From Larix kaempferi (taxonomy: Eukaryota; Streptophyta; Pinopsida; Pinales; Pinaceae): 64,000 nt of DNA. Under the pieces are notes generated by a model, which had not been told where the DNA came from, searched no databases, and saw only the letters and a list, made by a program, of their open reading frames with translations. The position numbers and the translations under genes are program-made. This document shows, piece by piece, positions 34,828-45,952 of the stretch. The stretch's first letter is position 1. Every line of letters starts with the position of its first letter. Location: NCBI GenBank assembly GCA_027924585.1, contig BSBM01000904.1, forward strand, positions 21,289,001-21,353,000, given 5' to 3'.

Positions 34828-35080
34828 CCCCCTCTTAACAAAAACTTCGTGCTAAAGTTCAAAACAAATATGGAAAATGATGACACATCTCATTTGTGTC
34901 GTCCCATGTCATAGAATTGGGACTATAACTATCCCATTGGACTTTTACTTGGTTGACCAATCAACGCTAGCTTTTGAGTTCATCGGTCCAGTATTAATAC
35001 TCAAGCCTATGTAGATCTCAAAAGAAAGGTTCAAGGTTGAAGGTTCATTTCACTATATATAGACATGATAAAACAAGACA
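34828..35080 (-). pseudogene. Old chromovirus 3' end: chromodomain remnant and purine tract
   Basis: On the minus strand, VKVQWDSYSPNSMTWDD followed by EMCHHFPYLF (about 34960-34865) has the spacing of a chromodomain, and a tract reading aagaggggg (34836-34828) follows as a polypurine tract. Stops surround it and no other pol segment remains upstream. It belongs to a different, older chromovirus from the one at 20360. Confidence 0.6.
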
Positions 35081-35133
35081 ACGCCAAAAACAATATTCAC
35101 TAAACCTTCTAAATAACTAATGGGAAATCTCCT

Positions 35134-35376
35134 AATCCGTGAGATGTAGAATAGTTGGTGGCGGGGTATGGTTAAGACACCCCCTAAGCGGAAAGGTCGC
35201 CGGTTCTAATCCCATGGATACCAAAAAATCCAACCATGATAAGGGTTGGTGCAGTCCAGGCTTGGTGCGATCCCTGGGTGATTTTGACAGCTTAGATGTC
35301 CCTGGTTCGTGGTAACTTAGCCAAAGGCAAACTTGCTAGTCAAGGAGGTTCCACCACTTTGCCAATAAAAAAAAAA
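35134..35376 (+). mobile_element. tRNA-derived SINE
   Basis: About 243 bp with RNA polymerase III promoter boxes: A-box-like tatggttaagaca (about 35168) and B-box-like ggttctaatcc (about 35211-35221). It ends in an A run. Direct repeats aactaatgggaaatctcct (35115-35133) and aactaataagaaatctcct (35377-35395) flank it, with two mismatches, giving a 19-bp target duplication. It has no coding capacity and depends on a LINE for movement. Similarity to a tRNA ends after the B box, so it is not a functional tRNA gene. Confidence 0.85.
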
Positions 35377-35395
35377 AACTAATAAGAAATCTCCT

Positions 35396-36565
35396 CAATA
35401 ACTAAATTGAATAAAAACAAACACCAAACCTTTAAAATTTATTTAAACAAAATCAAATAATATCTCTTTACTAACTACATCGCCTATTTTAAATTGAAGA
35501 CCATTTTAGATTTGGAAAACATAAATATATGATAGAAAATAACTTCAAAACATCTCTCTTGTTTCTGATTGTTACAATGTAATAAACCATCTAAGACTAT
35601 GGTCACGGTACAAATTAAATGTATTTTAAGTTCTAGTTCCCAACATTATGCACTCGAAGTTTAGAAAACAAAGAATATGAGTAACAAGATCTGAGTAAAA
35701 GAGTCTAAACACGAGTGAAGATCTAGGACACCATCACCACCTCAAATGAAGAATTTTATTTAAAAATATGTTACATAAAGCCTACTAATGTTTTCCTTTT
35801 TCACCAAAAGTTTCAAATCATCCTCAAAGTATAACATTTTCTAAATGCCATCTTCAAATTCATTTAAAAAAATGATTTTTTGTTCCAAATTCTTCCAAAA
35901 AAAAAAGAGATTCCAAAAGCTTTCCAACCCCTTTTACATTTAAAAGTATGCTTGCAACACTCCTTCGTTAATGCTATTTTGTCATTGCCTGCTTTGTAAT
36001 ACAAAGGCATCATCATAAAATCTAAGTCTTGCATTAGCCATTTCATATAGGATAAAGAGTGCTTCAATAAGTAATTACCTCATTTCCAGTTGTACATGAT
36101 TGTAAGCATAGGTGATTTGCTTCAATTTGTTTACATTGTATTTACCTCAGTTTAACCTTCCAATCAACTCTTGATCCTCTTGTTTGAGAAATTCACCCCA
36201 AGCTATTTTCAACATGGATCTTTCATTGTGTGCACTTGGTGATAAGCCCCTTTCAACTGCATACTAGTTGACATTGTTCCCAGTTGGGTGAATCAGATCG
36301 ACGTTGCAGATACTAGATTATTTAAAGAGGACGTGCAACAAGAGAATTATGTTGTTATTACCCAAGATAACATATGTGATAAATGAGACATAACAAAAAA
36401 AACAAAAAAATTATAAACTCTAGAGGTTGAGTATCTTCATTCTAGTTGACCATGGATTGTCTAGCAAGTCTTCTTTTCTGTTACCAAACTCTTAATTTGA
36501 TACTTAGCACTTTTTCTACCGGCAAGGCACATGGGTGTTATCATTTTTTTCTTCATGAGAGCATG
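35396..36565. other. AT-rich non-coding DNA left of the copia element
   Basis: Nothing recognisable. A 67-codon minus-strand ORF at 35864-36067 has no family features I know. Confidence 0.5.
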
Positions 36566-37132
36566 TGTAAGTTTTAAACCTATGTAGATAAGAAAAGCAT
36601 ACAATTATTTTAAGAAAAATAGTTACTACACCACATCATTCACACATAATACATAGAGATTTACCCTGGAAACCCTTAATCGAGAAAATCAACAAAAATT
36701 AGAGCTGCACCTCTTACTTTCTCATTATTATTATTATTAACCACTCACAATACAATATGTAGGTATTACACAACATCCAAAACCCTAATCCGTTAACTAG
36801 GATTAGAAATAAACCCCAATCCCTTAATTGATATTAAATTACATACTTTTACAAAAAAAACCAAAATAACCCAAAATTTTCAGATTCGTTATGCTCGTGA
36901 CTTGAATTTATCTTGTGTTGGCATTGGTCTAATTCCCACTTCCGACTATCCTCTTCGCGGAAGGGGGAGGGCGCTGACGCCCCCCCCACCCTATTACCTA
37001 CCCTTGAACCAGTGCTACGCGTAGCGCCCAATGCACATGGAGAGCACTAGATGTCAGAGGGATTGAATAGATGCAATCGTACAAATGACAAACCCCACAC
37101 ACACATGCAAAGAATATAACACATACCCAACA
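36566..37132 (-). repeat. Copia 3' LTR
   Basis: 567 bp in plus-strand coordinates, matching 48431-48973. The plus-strand left edge is tgtaagttttaaacc and the right edge catacccaaca. Confidence 0.85.
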
Positions 37133-38907
37133 TTATCCAACTTGTTGTTTTCTTTGCATAGCAATGGGATATGTACAGATGGCGTCATAGGTTCAGAGCA
37201 TTAATTCCCATAGATTCTCTACACCAAGAGAACTTCTTAGTGCTTATAGACTTTTTCAATGAGTCTGCAACATTCTTCGAGGTATCAACCTGTTATAGAA
37301 ACACCTTCTTGTCTTCAACCATATCCCTCACAAAGTGATATTGCGCATCAATATGTTTTTTATTAGCATGATATGTATAGTTCTTTGCCAAGAAGATTGC
37401 ACTTTGGTTGTCGCAATATAACCTTATAGATTTCTGTGCAAACCCAATACTTGAACATAATCTTTGCAACCATACAACTTCTTTGCTTACATGAGTGGCT
37501 ACCATGTATTCATCTTTTGCAGTTGAGAGTGCAACTACAACTTGTCTCTTGCTCATCCAATTGATAGCTCCTCCAAATAGGTTAAACAGATACCTAATTG
37601 TAGATATTTTGCGATCAAGATCTCCATCCTAGTCTGCATCAACAAACCCATGTACATCTATTACTTTGTCTGATCCAATTCTTCCTTGGTAGGAGATTGC
37701 ATAATTTGTGGTGCCACACAAATATTTGAATACTCTATTTACAACTATTCAATGCTCCTTCCATGGTTTTGACATATATCTTCTCAAAACTCCCACTGCA
37801 TGAGCAATGTCCAGTCTGGTACAGAGCATTGCATACATCACAATACCAACCACACTAGCATATGGAACTCGTGACATATCTTCTTCCTCTTCCTGTGTCT
37901 TAGGGCACTAATCTACATATAAATTTACACCTACAGGAATAGGTACCTTCACTTGCTTACTTTCCTGCATGTTAAATATCTATAGTATCATCTCAACATA
38001 TTTTCTTTGATTCAACTAAATTTTCTTGTTTGCACGATCTCTTGTGATATCCATTCCCAATATGAAGTTTGTAGCATCGAGATCCTTCATGTCAAATTTG
38101 AAGGATAGCTGATTTCACCTCCTTTATGGCATATTTGTTGTTTCCAATTAGCAACATGTCATCAACATATAGTACTATATTGATGAAGTGATCACCAACC
38201 TGTTTGGAGTATACACAATGATCGACCTTGCTTCTCACAAACCCCAATCCAAGGATGTATGTGTCGAACTTTTGGTACCACATCCTTGGAGATTGCTTGA
38301 GACCATAAAGGGAATTATTTAGATTACATACTAACTCTTTCCTTCCTTTTACGGCAAATCCTTCTGGTTGTTTCATGTAGATTTCTTCTTCAATATCCCC
38401 ATATAAGAATGTTATCTTCACATCCATCTACTCTACTTCAAGATCAAAAGTAGCAACAGTAGCAAGAAGCAATCTAATAGACGTTAATTTAGCAACTGGA
38501 GGAAATATTTCACCAAAATCAATTCCCTCTACCTGGGAATATCCCTTTGCTACTAAGCGGGACTTTTACTTCTCCACTTTACCTTATGCATTCAAATTCT
38601 TCTTAAATAACCATTTTATACCAACGACTTTTCATCCATATGGTAACTCAACTATATCCCAAGCTTCATTTTTATCCAAGACGTCCATTTCTTCAACCAT
38701 GGCCTTCTTCCAGAGATAGATATCCTCTGAATCGATAACTTCCTTCACATTTCTAGGATCATTATCAGTAATAGATAAAGCAAAACTAGACGGAAAATCA
38801 AGAGGGGAATAGCTTTCTGGTTTCCTTCTTTCTCGAGATGATCTCCTCAAAATTGGGGTATGAGGTTCTTCTTCTTTTGATTTAGCTTCTTCTGTTGAGT
38901 TAGATTC
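37133..38907 (-). pseudogene. Copia RT C-terminal part and RNase H
   Basis: On the minus strand, MRRSSRERRKPESYSPLDF (38850 down) opens the RT region, then WKKAMVEEMDVLDKNEAW. The RT core at 38427-38092 has YGDIEEEIYMKQPEGF, NSLYGLKQSPRMWYQKFD and YVDDMLLIGNN with the YVDD box intact. RNase H follows, with WMSKRQVVVALSTAKDEYM (37562 down), LYCDNQSAIFLAKN and KHIDAQYHFVRDMVE. A stop at about 37632-37630 lies where the second copy encodes Trp in DADWDGDL. Further frameshifts and stops separate the pieces. Confidence 0.92.
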
Positions 38908-39528
38908 TGATCCAGGTGGATATTGGTGGCCACCCGCCTATTTCACTTGGGGCCCCAACATTGTTCTTTCAGTTTCCTTAATTATAGCACAACTTACTGT
39001 TTTTAGCAGTTTTTTCGGGTCCTAGACTTCCAGAGCCATTTTGAGGCCCTAAACGATGATTTTTAGAAAATCTCGTTTTGGCGAAAGAATGTGAGTTATA
39101 GAATTGACATTTATCGTCATCACTGTATTCCTCAGATAGATCTTTCCAATGAGGTATCATGCACGTCAAACAAAGATCGTATGCCAAATTTAGGACGCCG
39201 GGAAATTGATGTACCAATTTACCCCAATGGGGCCCATAGTTTGGCATTTTCATCTCCTAGGGTTAGTTTTTTGGATGTTTAGGGTTTTCCTTTTTTTCTC
39301 AATAATAGATAGCCTTGGAGCCGCATTCTAACTCAGAGTTTAGAGGTCGGTGGCTGCCACATCTCTTCTAAGAGATAAGCTACCAATGCTCTAGCTAGTT
39401 TATTTCCATTCTGTCTGTAAGCATATTTCCGTTATGTGATATTAATGAAATCAAGTCTTATTTCTACTACATCTCTGCATTTATGTGTATTTATGTAATT
39501 CCTTGCATTCCTTCATAAGTCCGGATCA
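38908..39528 (+). repeat. Gypsy copy 1, 5' LTR
   Basis: 621 bp. It is clearly more similar to 52372-52992 than to its own 3' LTR at 45326, as expected if the second copy arose by later duplication of the whole locus. Confidence 0.93.
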
Positions 39529-39529
39529 G

Positions 39530-39541
39530 TGGTATCAGAGC
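39530..39541 (+). promoter_or_regulatory. Primer binding site, initiator-Met tRNA type
   Basis: tggtatcagagc begins one base after the LTR and is the standard plant tRNA-iMet complement. Confidence 0.92.
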
Positions 39542-39660
39542 AGATCTGCTCTTTCTCGATCCTTCTTTGCATATCCCCAATGAGGTCGGGGTATAAGGAA
39601 TTAGGGCTTGACTTGGTTGAACCCTTGCAAGATTAGCCTCGCAAACCCCGACGGCCGCCC

Positions 39661-40743
39661 ATGGCGGACGAAAAAAAAGACGAGGGAGCAACAGATCCTA
39701 TCAAAATATTGCTCGAGGAGGCCCTCGAGAAACAAAGGAACGCGATGATTGATAACTTTGCCTAGATCCTTCAACGACTTCCCAGCAGCAGCCATTCTGG
39801 AGGCGCAACCCCTTTTAAGGTACAAGTAAACTTTGACATTCCCATATTTGAAGGCCAAATAGATGCAGATGTCGTAGATAGATGGTTGATTCTATTAGAA
39901 GGGTATTTCTTGGTGCATGAATTTTCTATCCAGGAAAGGATCACTTTTGCACTCCTCAAAGCCACCCCCCATGTCAAGGATTGGTGGGAAATCTACTGTG
40001 AGCAGACGGACAAGAGGGCATCCTCTCTATTTTCGGCCACACCCACTTGGAATTCTTTCCGAGACGCCATCAAGGAACAATATTACCCCGCGGGAAGCTA
40101 TGAGGACAAGTACATACAATGGACTATGATGTGGCAGCAAAGGGAACAAGATGTGCATGAACTGACGAATCTATTCCATACCCTACGCACACAATTGGGT
40201 ATCAAAGATTCGGAGAAACATTTGGTGTTGAAGTACTGCAGTTGTCTGCACAGATACATTCAGGAGGAAATGGAGTTCCTTGACATTTCCTTGCTTGGCG
40301 CAGCATATCGGTTTTAGCAAAAGTTCAAACAGAAGAAGCGAGACTTTGGATCTGTGAATCAGAAGCAAGGGAAAGGTGCCCCCAAACCGCAGAACAAAGG
40401 ACAAAGCCAAGGCGTGGCGGCCCAGGATAACCCGCCAAAAATGCAAGCAAAGAAAAACACTGCGAAGCCAAAGAAGGACACGGGAAAGTGGTGTGAGTTT
40501 CATAAGAGATCCACGCACAACACAAGTGAGTGTCGGGTCAAGCAGTCACTGGTGGCCGAGCTGAAGGCTTCTGAATCAGATGCATGCTCCAACTCCGAAC
40601 CAGAACCCGAAAGGGGCAATGACAAGGGGAAGCATATTATCGATGCAAAGCCCAATGCCACTGTTACCATCGCGAAGGTCCAGAAAAAGGAACCGAAAGA
40701 TCCATAGGACGGGAGCGCCTCTTTCATTCCCATATGTGGGTAA
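39661..40743 (+). pseudogene. gag: Gypsy gag, copy 1
   Basis: Start ATG at 39661 (MADEKKDEGATDPIKILLEE). The capsid has DADVVDRWLILLEGYF, FALLKATPHVKDWWEIY and DKYIQWTMMWQQREQDVHEL. Three lesions are visible by comparison with copy 2: TAG at 39763-39765 (CAG in copy 2), a 12-bp deletion producing TAG at about 40316, and TAG at 40705-40707. The nucleocapsid knuckle is of a Cys-His-His-Cys kind, WCEFHKRSTHNTSECR. Protease follows in a different frame. Confidence 0.9.
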
Positions 40744-41208
40744 AAGGTTCACCGCTGCAGTTCATTGTCGACAGCGGGAGCCAAAAGAACCTCATTTCAG
40801 CAGAAGTCTTGAAGCGGTTGGGCTTGCCGACCACAGCACACCCACAACTGTACACCATTGGGTGGCTTCACCAAGGACGAGATCTCCGCGTCAACCAACA
40901 GTGTGGCCTTCCCTACAACATCAAGCCCTTCACGGATGAGGTATTATGTGACATTGCTCCGCTTGATGTTTCTAATGTATTATTAGGCCAACCATACTTG
41001 TGGAAGCGACATGTTGTGTATGAGTCCCGGTCTCACGCTGTTATTGTTACTTTGGAAAATAAGTTGTACAAGATACTAGAGGTAGTGCCTCCTGCCGCCA
41101 TCTCTTTTGTTACTGCAAAACAATGAAGTAAGCTCATTTCCAAAACAGGGAAATTTGTTTTCCTGGTAATCTTCCCTCAGGGAAAGAATAAGACTGTGGC
41201 CACGACCT
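40734..41208 (+). pseudogene. Gypsy protease, copy 1
   Basis: FIVDSGSQKNLISAEVLKRL carries the Asp-Ser-Gly active site, followed by DVSNVLLGQPYLWKRHVVYE. Homology to the family begins upstream of 40734 (ERLFH words). The frame differs from gag by one base in both copies, best explained by a one-base loss in the preceding G run. A TGA at 41124-41126 ends the ORF; the coding sense continues (SKTGKFVFLVIFPQGK) until the hAT-like element interrupts at 41209. Confidence 0.88.
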
Positions 41209-42192
41209 CACAGGAGCTTGACTCAATAAACCGTTATCATAGCACGTTCATTCGTGGCATATGAAACAATACCCCTAATCTCACTAAATAATGGAAAATA
41301 CCTTCCAAAATCATTTTCTTTAAACCCCTCCCAATACGCCTTCTCAATTTAAAAAAACCCCTATTTTCACTAGATATTGTATGTATCAATTTTTTCATTA
41401 ACATTTTTTATACCCCTTTATATTTATACATAGTATATTGATATGATACCCCTCTTATGACCCCACATGCATTTTACAATGCACCTTGCTTCTTTCGATG
41501 TATATTGTGGATGGACATTACTTCACCCACAATGCAATTACTCAACCACATATCATTATGATTTGCAACATCTAATGGTCTAATGAAGAGATAGGAGATC
41601 ACTTCTTGTATGTCACTAGAACCAATTTACATAGTACAACATTTAGATTGCATGTTGCAATTCCCCAATCGCTGACTAAGCCTATTGTGAGCTAGGTATC
41701 CAAGCCCCTAGGGCCTGTAACAAGCTATAGGAGGCTGACTAAACCTCCCAAGGCCTATCGAGGGCCTATAACAGGCCCTGGAGGATTAGAGCCTCCCAAG
41801 GCTATTGGTAACAACTGGCTGAGTTCTATTGGTAACAATTCGTTGTTAATGACCATTGTCTCTAGACTATGATCGACTGGAAACCCACTTCACCACAAAA
41901 CCCCTTGCCTCAAGCATGCCTCAAGACATGATTTCCCTGCGTACTGGTATGCTCGAGCCTTGCCTCAACCTCATTTCTCATCTGGTCGTGATCCCTCCAT
42001 CTCCATTTGGTGGATATTTTTTAGCCCGCCCATATAAAAAACACCCCAACATATTTTTGTATTGTTACATTAAATAAAAAAACCCTTTGCCCCTTAATAT
42101 ATAAGCAATATAATTTTTAGGTTTTCATGAATATTTAATACCACAATATGAATGAACGTGATATTATATTTCTTTCTCGTGAAGCCCCCATG
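41209..42192 (+). mobile_element. hAT-like non-autonomous transposon, copy 2, inside gypsy pol
   Basis: 984 bp with 8-bp target repeats CACGACCT at 41201-41208 and 42193-42200. The ends cacaggagcttgactc and, reversed, catgggggcttcac match the family at 29059. Removing the element plus one repeat restores the flow of gypsy coding from the protease tail into [14 protein letters not shown]. No transposase ORF is present. Confidence 0.92.
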
Positions 42193-43600
42193 CACGACCT
42201 CTAGACAGAGCTCCTCTGCCCGACAACAACAGATGGACAAGGTCGTGGAAGAGTACGGGGACATCTTCACCTCACCCACAGGGGTCCCTCTGCACTGTCA
42301 GGTCAAGCACCCCATCGATCTGACCCGAGGTGCGCCAATTCCTAATGGACCAATATATCAACACTATGTTCCGGAGAATGACGAAATCAAGAGGCAGATT
42401 CAGGACTTGTTGCAGAAAGGGCACATCCGACCAAGTTCATCGCCCTATGGGAGCCCGATCGTGTTGGTGCAAAAGAAGGATGAGACTTGGAGACTCTATA
42501 TTGACTATCGGGCGTTGAATAAGATCACTGTCCGGAATAGGTACCCGATCCCATGGATTGATGACCTTCTGGACCAACTCAGGGGGGGGAAATATCTTAG
42601 TAAGATCGACTTGAATTCCGGGTATCTCTAGGTACCAATTGAACCCTCTGATGTGTGGAAGACTTCCTTCAAATCCAAGGAGGTCCTTTTCGAATGGTTG
42701 GTCATGCCTTTCGGGCTGAAAAATGCTCCCGCAACCTTCATGAGGATGATGGACAACATCTTGCATCCATTCACCAAATCATTTGTAGTAGTGTACTTGG
42801 ATTGCATCCTGATCTTCAGCCAAACTTGGGAGGAGCACCTCCACCAAATCCGACAGGTCCTCCAAACACTGCGGCAACACAAGTTGTGTGCCAATATGGA
42901 GAAGTGCACTTTTGGAATGACCTAGGTTCAGTATCTGGGATACATTATTAATGAGAGAGGGGTGCGTGTAGATCTGACCAAGATCCAAGTCATTCGGGAT
43001 TGGCTAGCCCCTACCACTCTAACAGAGCTCCGCAACTTTCTGCGTCTTGCCAATTTCTATCGCGGGTTCGTGTTGGGATTCTTTCATATCACTTGGCCCT
43101 TGAGCCAAGTCACCAAGGGAGGAGCGAAAGCAAAATTCTTTTGGTTTGAATCTCAACAGGAGGCATTCGTCGAGTTGAAACATCGCCTCTGTTTTGCCCC
43201 AGTGCTCACATTAACAAACTTGCATCAACCATTTGAGATCGAGATAGATGCCTCAGACTATGCTATTGGTGCAGTTCTTACTCAACAGGGACATCTAGTG
43301 GCATATCACAGTGAGACACTCTCTGACACAGTTCAGAAGTATCCCACTTATGACAAGGAGATGTATTCCATTATGCATGCTTGCCGACAATGGAATCATT
43401 ACATTTTGGGGAAGGAAACGGTCATCCACACAGACCACCGACCCCTGCAATTCATGCAAACATAAGGGAAGTTACAGAACGATCTCCATCAGAAGTGGTC
43501 CACATATCTACAACAGTTTCATTTGAATATCAAGTACAAGAAAGGAAGCACCAATAATGTTGCAGACTGCCTCAGCCGACCACCGATCATGGCACTAACC
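42193..43600 (+). pseudogene. Gypsy reverse transcriptase and RNase H, copy 1
   Basis: RT landmarks: [60 protein letters not shown], and the active-site box reading VVYLDCILIFS (42794-42805), where the second Asp has become Cys. TAG codons at 42629-42631 and 42923-42925 interrupt. RNase H follows, with EIDASDYAIGAVLTQQGH, YPTYDKEMYSIMHACRQW and IHTDHRPLQFMQT, then a TAA (about 43463) and NVADCLSRPP. Confidence 0.92.
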
Positions 43601-44940
43601 ACCGTGCTCAACTCTTATGGGCACGAGACTTCTAATTGGACACTTCTTTATAAGAGCGATCCAGAATTTGGCCACACATACAAGATGCTCTTTGAGGGTA
43701 AGCAAGTTCCCAATTTTCACCTCCAGGATGAACTGTTATGTCACCTGGGACACCTTTGTGTTCCTTCAAGCGAGCGTGCCAAGTTGATTTGGGAATCCCA
43801 CTACAGTCGGTTCGTAGGGCATTTCAGGGTCGAGAAAACAGTGGTAGTACTGCAGAAGTATTTCTATTGGCCAAACCTTCGAATGGATGCCGAGAAGTAC
43901 ATCAAATCCTGCACTGCCTGTGCCATTGCCAAACAGACCATCAAGAATCAAGGCCTCTACACTCCGATTCCTACCCCTATTCGACCTTGGGAATCCATCT
44001 CCATGTATTACATGTCGGGCCTTCCTTCTACTAAGCATGGCAACGACTGTGTTTTCGTGGTCGTCGACAGATTCTCGAAGATGGCCATTATGGTGGCCTG
44101 CAAGAAGAATATCACAACAGAAACCACTGCTAAACTCTTCATTGAATGAGTGTGGGTACACTTTGGGATCCCACAGTCTACCATCTCAGATCGGGAAAGC
44201 AGGTTCCTCAGTACATTTTGGTCTAGCCTTTGGTCAATGCTGGACACAAAGCTCACCAAGTCCATAGCTTTCCATCCCCAAACTGATGGCCAGACAGAGG
44301 TCGTCAACAAGATGATCATACACATTCTGCGCATGTATAACTCAAAGCATCCACGCACATGGGATGAGATCCTCCCTTATGTTCAGCACAGCTATAACCG
44401 AGCTCTCCACAGCTCAACTGGTCACAGCCCCTTTCAGGTGGGCTTGGGATTCCAGCCACTATGTCCCATTGATGTAGCCATGTCATTTGTGGTGACTCAG
44501 GCCGATTCGGCTCATGTCCAGTCGGAAGCTGACAAGGAAAACAAATTCATCGAACGCATTTAGCACATCCGCCAACAGGTTCATGACATATTGGACAAAA
44601 CTAATGCCAAATACAAGCAGCGACATGATCAGCATTGGGTGCCACACAACTTCCAGGTGGGCGACAAAGTGTGGCTACTTTTGTAGAAGGAGCGCCTCGC
44701 TAGACCCTACCATAAGCTTCACCCGCTCTAATATGGGCCATACACTATCACTAAGGCTGTAGGGGAAAATGCCTTCGAGCTCAGTATTCCACCATTCCTG
44801 GGTCTGCACCCAGTGTTCAATGTGGACCACCTTCGGCCCTACTTTCCACCTCTACTGGACATCTCCGACATTGCAGAACAACTCACAGCAACAGAGTTAA
44901 ACCCAGACTGCAGGGAATAGGCCACCACGGATCGTATCAT
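43601..44940 (+). pseudogene. Gypsy integrase, copy 1
   Basis: The zinc-binding part has ESHYSRFVGHFRVEKTVVVL and CTACAIAKQ. In the core, the first catalytic Asp is Tyr (SISMYYMSGLP, about 44008), the second is present (TISDRESRFLSTFW) and the Glu is present (TDGQTEVVNKMI). A TGA at 44147-44149 and later stops at about 44560, 44683 and 44729 interrupt the frame. The C-terminal part HNFQVGDKVWLL and LGLHPVFNVDHLRPYFPP is recognisable. Confidence 0.92.
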
Positions 44941-45116
44941 GGACATGCAAATCAAGAACACTCGCCAGCAAAAGATCCAATTGTATCGGGTTGTCAAAGC
45001 TGGCCAACTCCTGCACCAAGGAAAGTGGCTCACCAGGGACCAAGTTCAATAGAAGTTTCCTCATCTCATGTAGGAACTCCACGCAATGGGGACCATTGCG
45101 TCTTAAGGGAGGAGGA
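44925..45116 (+). pseudogene. Chromodomain-like tail of the gypsy integrase
   Basis: After the integrase C-terminal domain the frame gives TTDRIMDMQIKNTRQQKIQL, then LLHQGKWLTRDQVQ and KFPHLM, with TAG codons inside. The position and length suit a divergent chromodomain, but the aromatic cage pattern is not clear to me. Most of it is repeated at 45156-45310 by a local tandem duplication. Confidence 0.5.
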
Positions 45117-45362
45117 ATGATCCAGGTGGATGTTGGTGGCCACCAGGGACCATTGCAAATCAAGAACACTCGCTAGCAAAACATCCAATTGTATCGGGTT
45201 GTCAAAGCTGGCCAACTCCTGCACCAAGGCAAGTGGCTCACCAGGGACCAAGTTCAGCAGAATTTTCCTCATCTCATGGAGGAACTCCACGAAATGGGGA
45301 GCATTGTGTCTTAAGGGGGGAGGAATGATCCAGGTGGATATTGGTGTCCACCCGCCTAATCC
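44947..45362 (+). repeat. 208-bp tandem duplication covering pol end, purine tract and LTR start
   Basis: The stretch starting gcaaatcaagaacactcgc at 44947 recurs at 45155. The first unit already contains ttaagggaggaggaa (45103-45117) followed by 27 bp of LTR start (tgatccaggtggatgttggt, 45118 on). The true purine tract and LTR follow at 45311 and 45326. So a polypurine tract plus LTR edge is present twice. Confidence 0.88.
45311..45325 (+). promoter_or_regulatory. Gypsy copy 1 polypurine tract
   Basis: ttaaggggggaggaa immediately precedes the 3' LTR. Confidence 0.85.
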
Positions 45363-45952
45363 ACTTGGGGTCCCAACATTGTTCTTTCGGTTCTTTCAGT
45401 TTCCTTAATTATAGCATAACTTACTATTTTTAGTAGTTTTTTTGGGTCCTAAACTTTCGTAGCCGTTTTGAGGCCCTAAACGACGTTTTTTGGAAAATCT
45501 AGTCATTTGTGAATGCGAGTCAAAGTATTGACATTTATTATCACCTGTGTAGTCCTTGGATAGATCTTTCCAATGAGGTATCATGCACGTCAAACGGAGA
45601 TTGTATGCCAAAGTTACGACGCCGGGAAATTGATGTACCAATTTACCCCAACGGGGCCCATAGTTTGGCATTTTCATCTCCTAGGGTTAGGTTTTTGGAT
45701 GTTTAGGGTTTTCCTTTGTTTCTCAATAATAGATAGGCTTGGACCCGCATTGTAACTCAGATTTCAAAGGCCGGTGGTCGCCACATCTCTTCTCAGAGAT
45801 AAGCTACCAATGCTCTAGCTAGTTTATTTCCATTCGATATGTAAGCATATTTCCATTATGTGATATTAATGAAATGAAGTCTTATTTCTGCCGCATCTCT
45901 GCGTTTATGTGTATTTCTGTAATGCCTTGACTTCCTTCATAAGTCCGGATCA
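45326..45952 (+). repeat. Gypsy copy 1, 3' LTR
   Basis: 627 bp, TGATCCAGG to CCGGATCA, followed by the GATTC target repeat and the resumption of copia. Confidence 0.93.

Larger units (their letters stand above)
38908..45952 (+). mobile_element. Ty3/gypsy element inserted in the copia, copy 1
   Basis: 7,045 bp with LTRs 38908-39528 and 45326-45952, starting TGATCCAGG and ending CCGGATCA. GATTC occurs at 38903-38907 and 45953-45957, and the copia reading resumes across it. It contains gag, protease, RT, RNase H, integrase and a chromodomain-like C-terminal tail, plus a 984-bp hAT-like insertion between protease and RT. Nonsense codons, a gag-PR frameshift and damaged active sites make it non-functional. 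Confidence 0.93.

Noticed and set aside
35134-35230. A functional tRNA gene
   Set aside because: A-box and B-box-like motifs are present, but no cloverleaf could be formed. The sequence continues into a SINE body with poly-A and target repeats.
40690-40760. Programmed -1 frameshift between gag and protease of the gypsy element
   Set aside because: Both copies show the same frame offset, but it lies at a G run (gaggaggggag) where one lost base explains it, and I see no convincing slippery heptamer.
42152-42192. RT start codon at 42152
   Set aside because: Those bases are the end of the hAT-like element. The gypsy reading resumes at its target repeat, so the Met is accidental.
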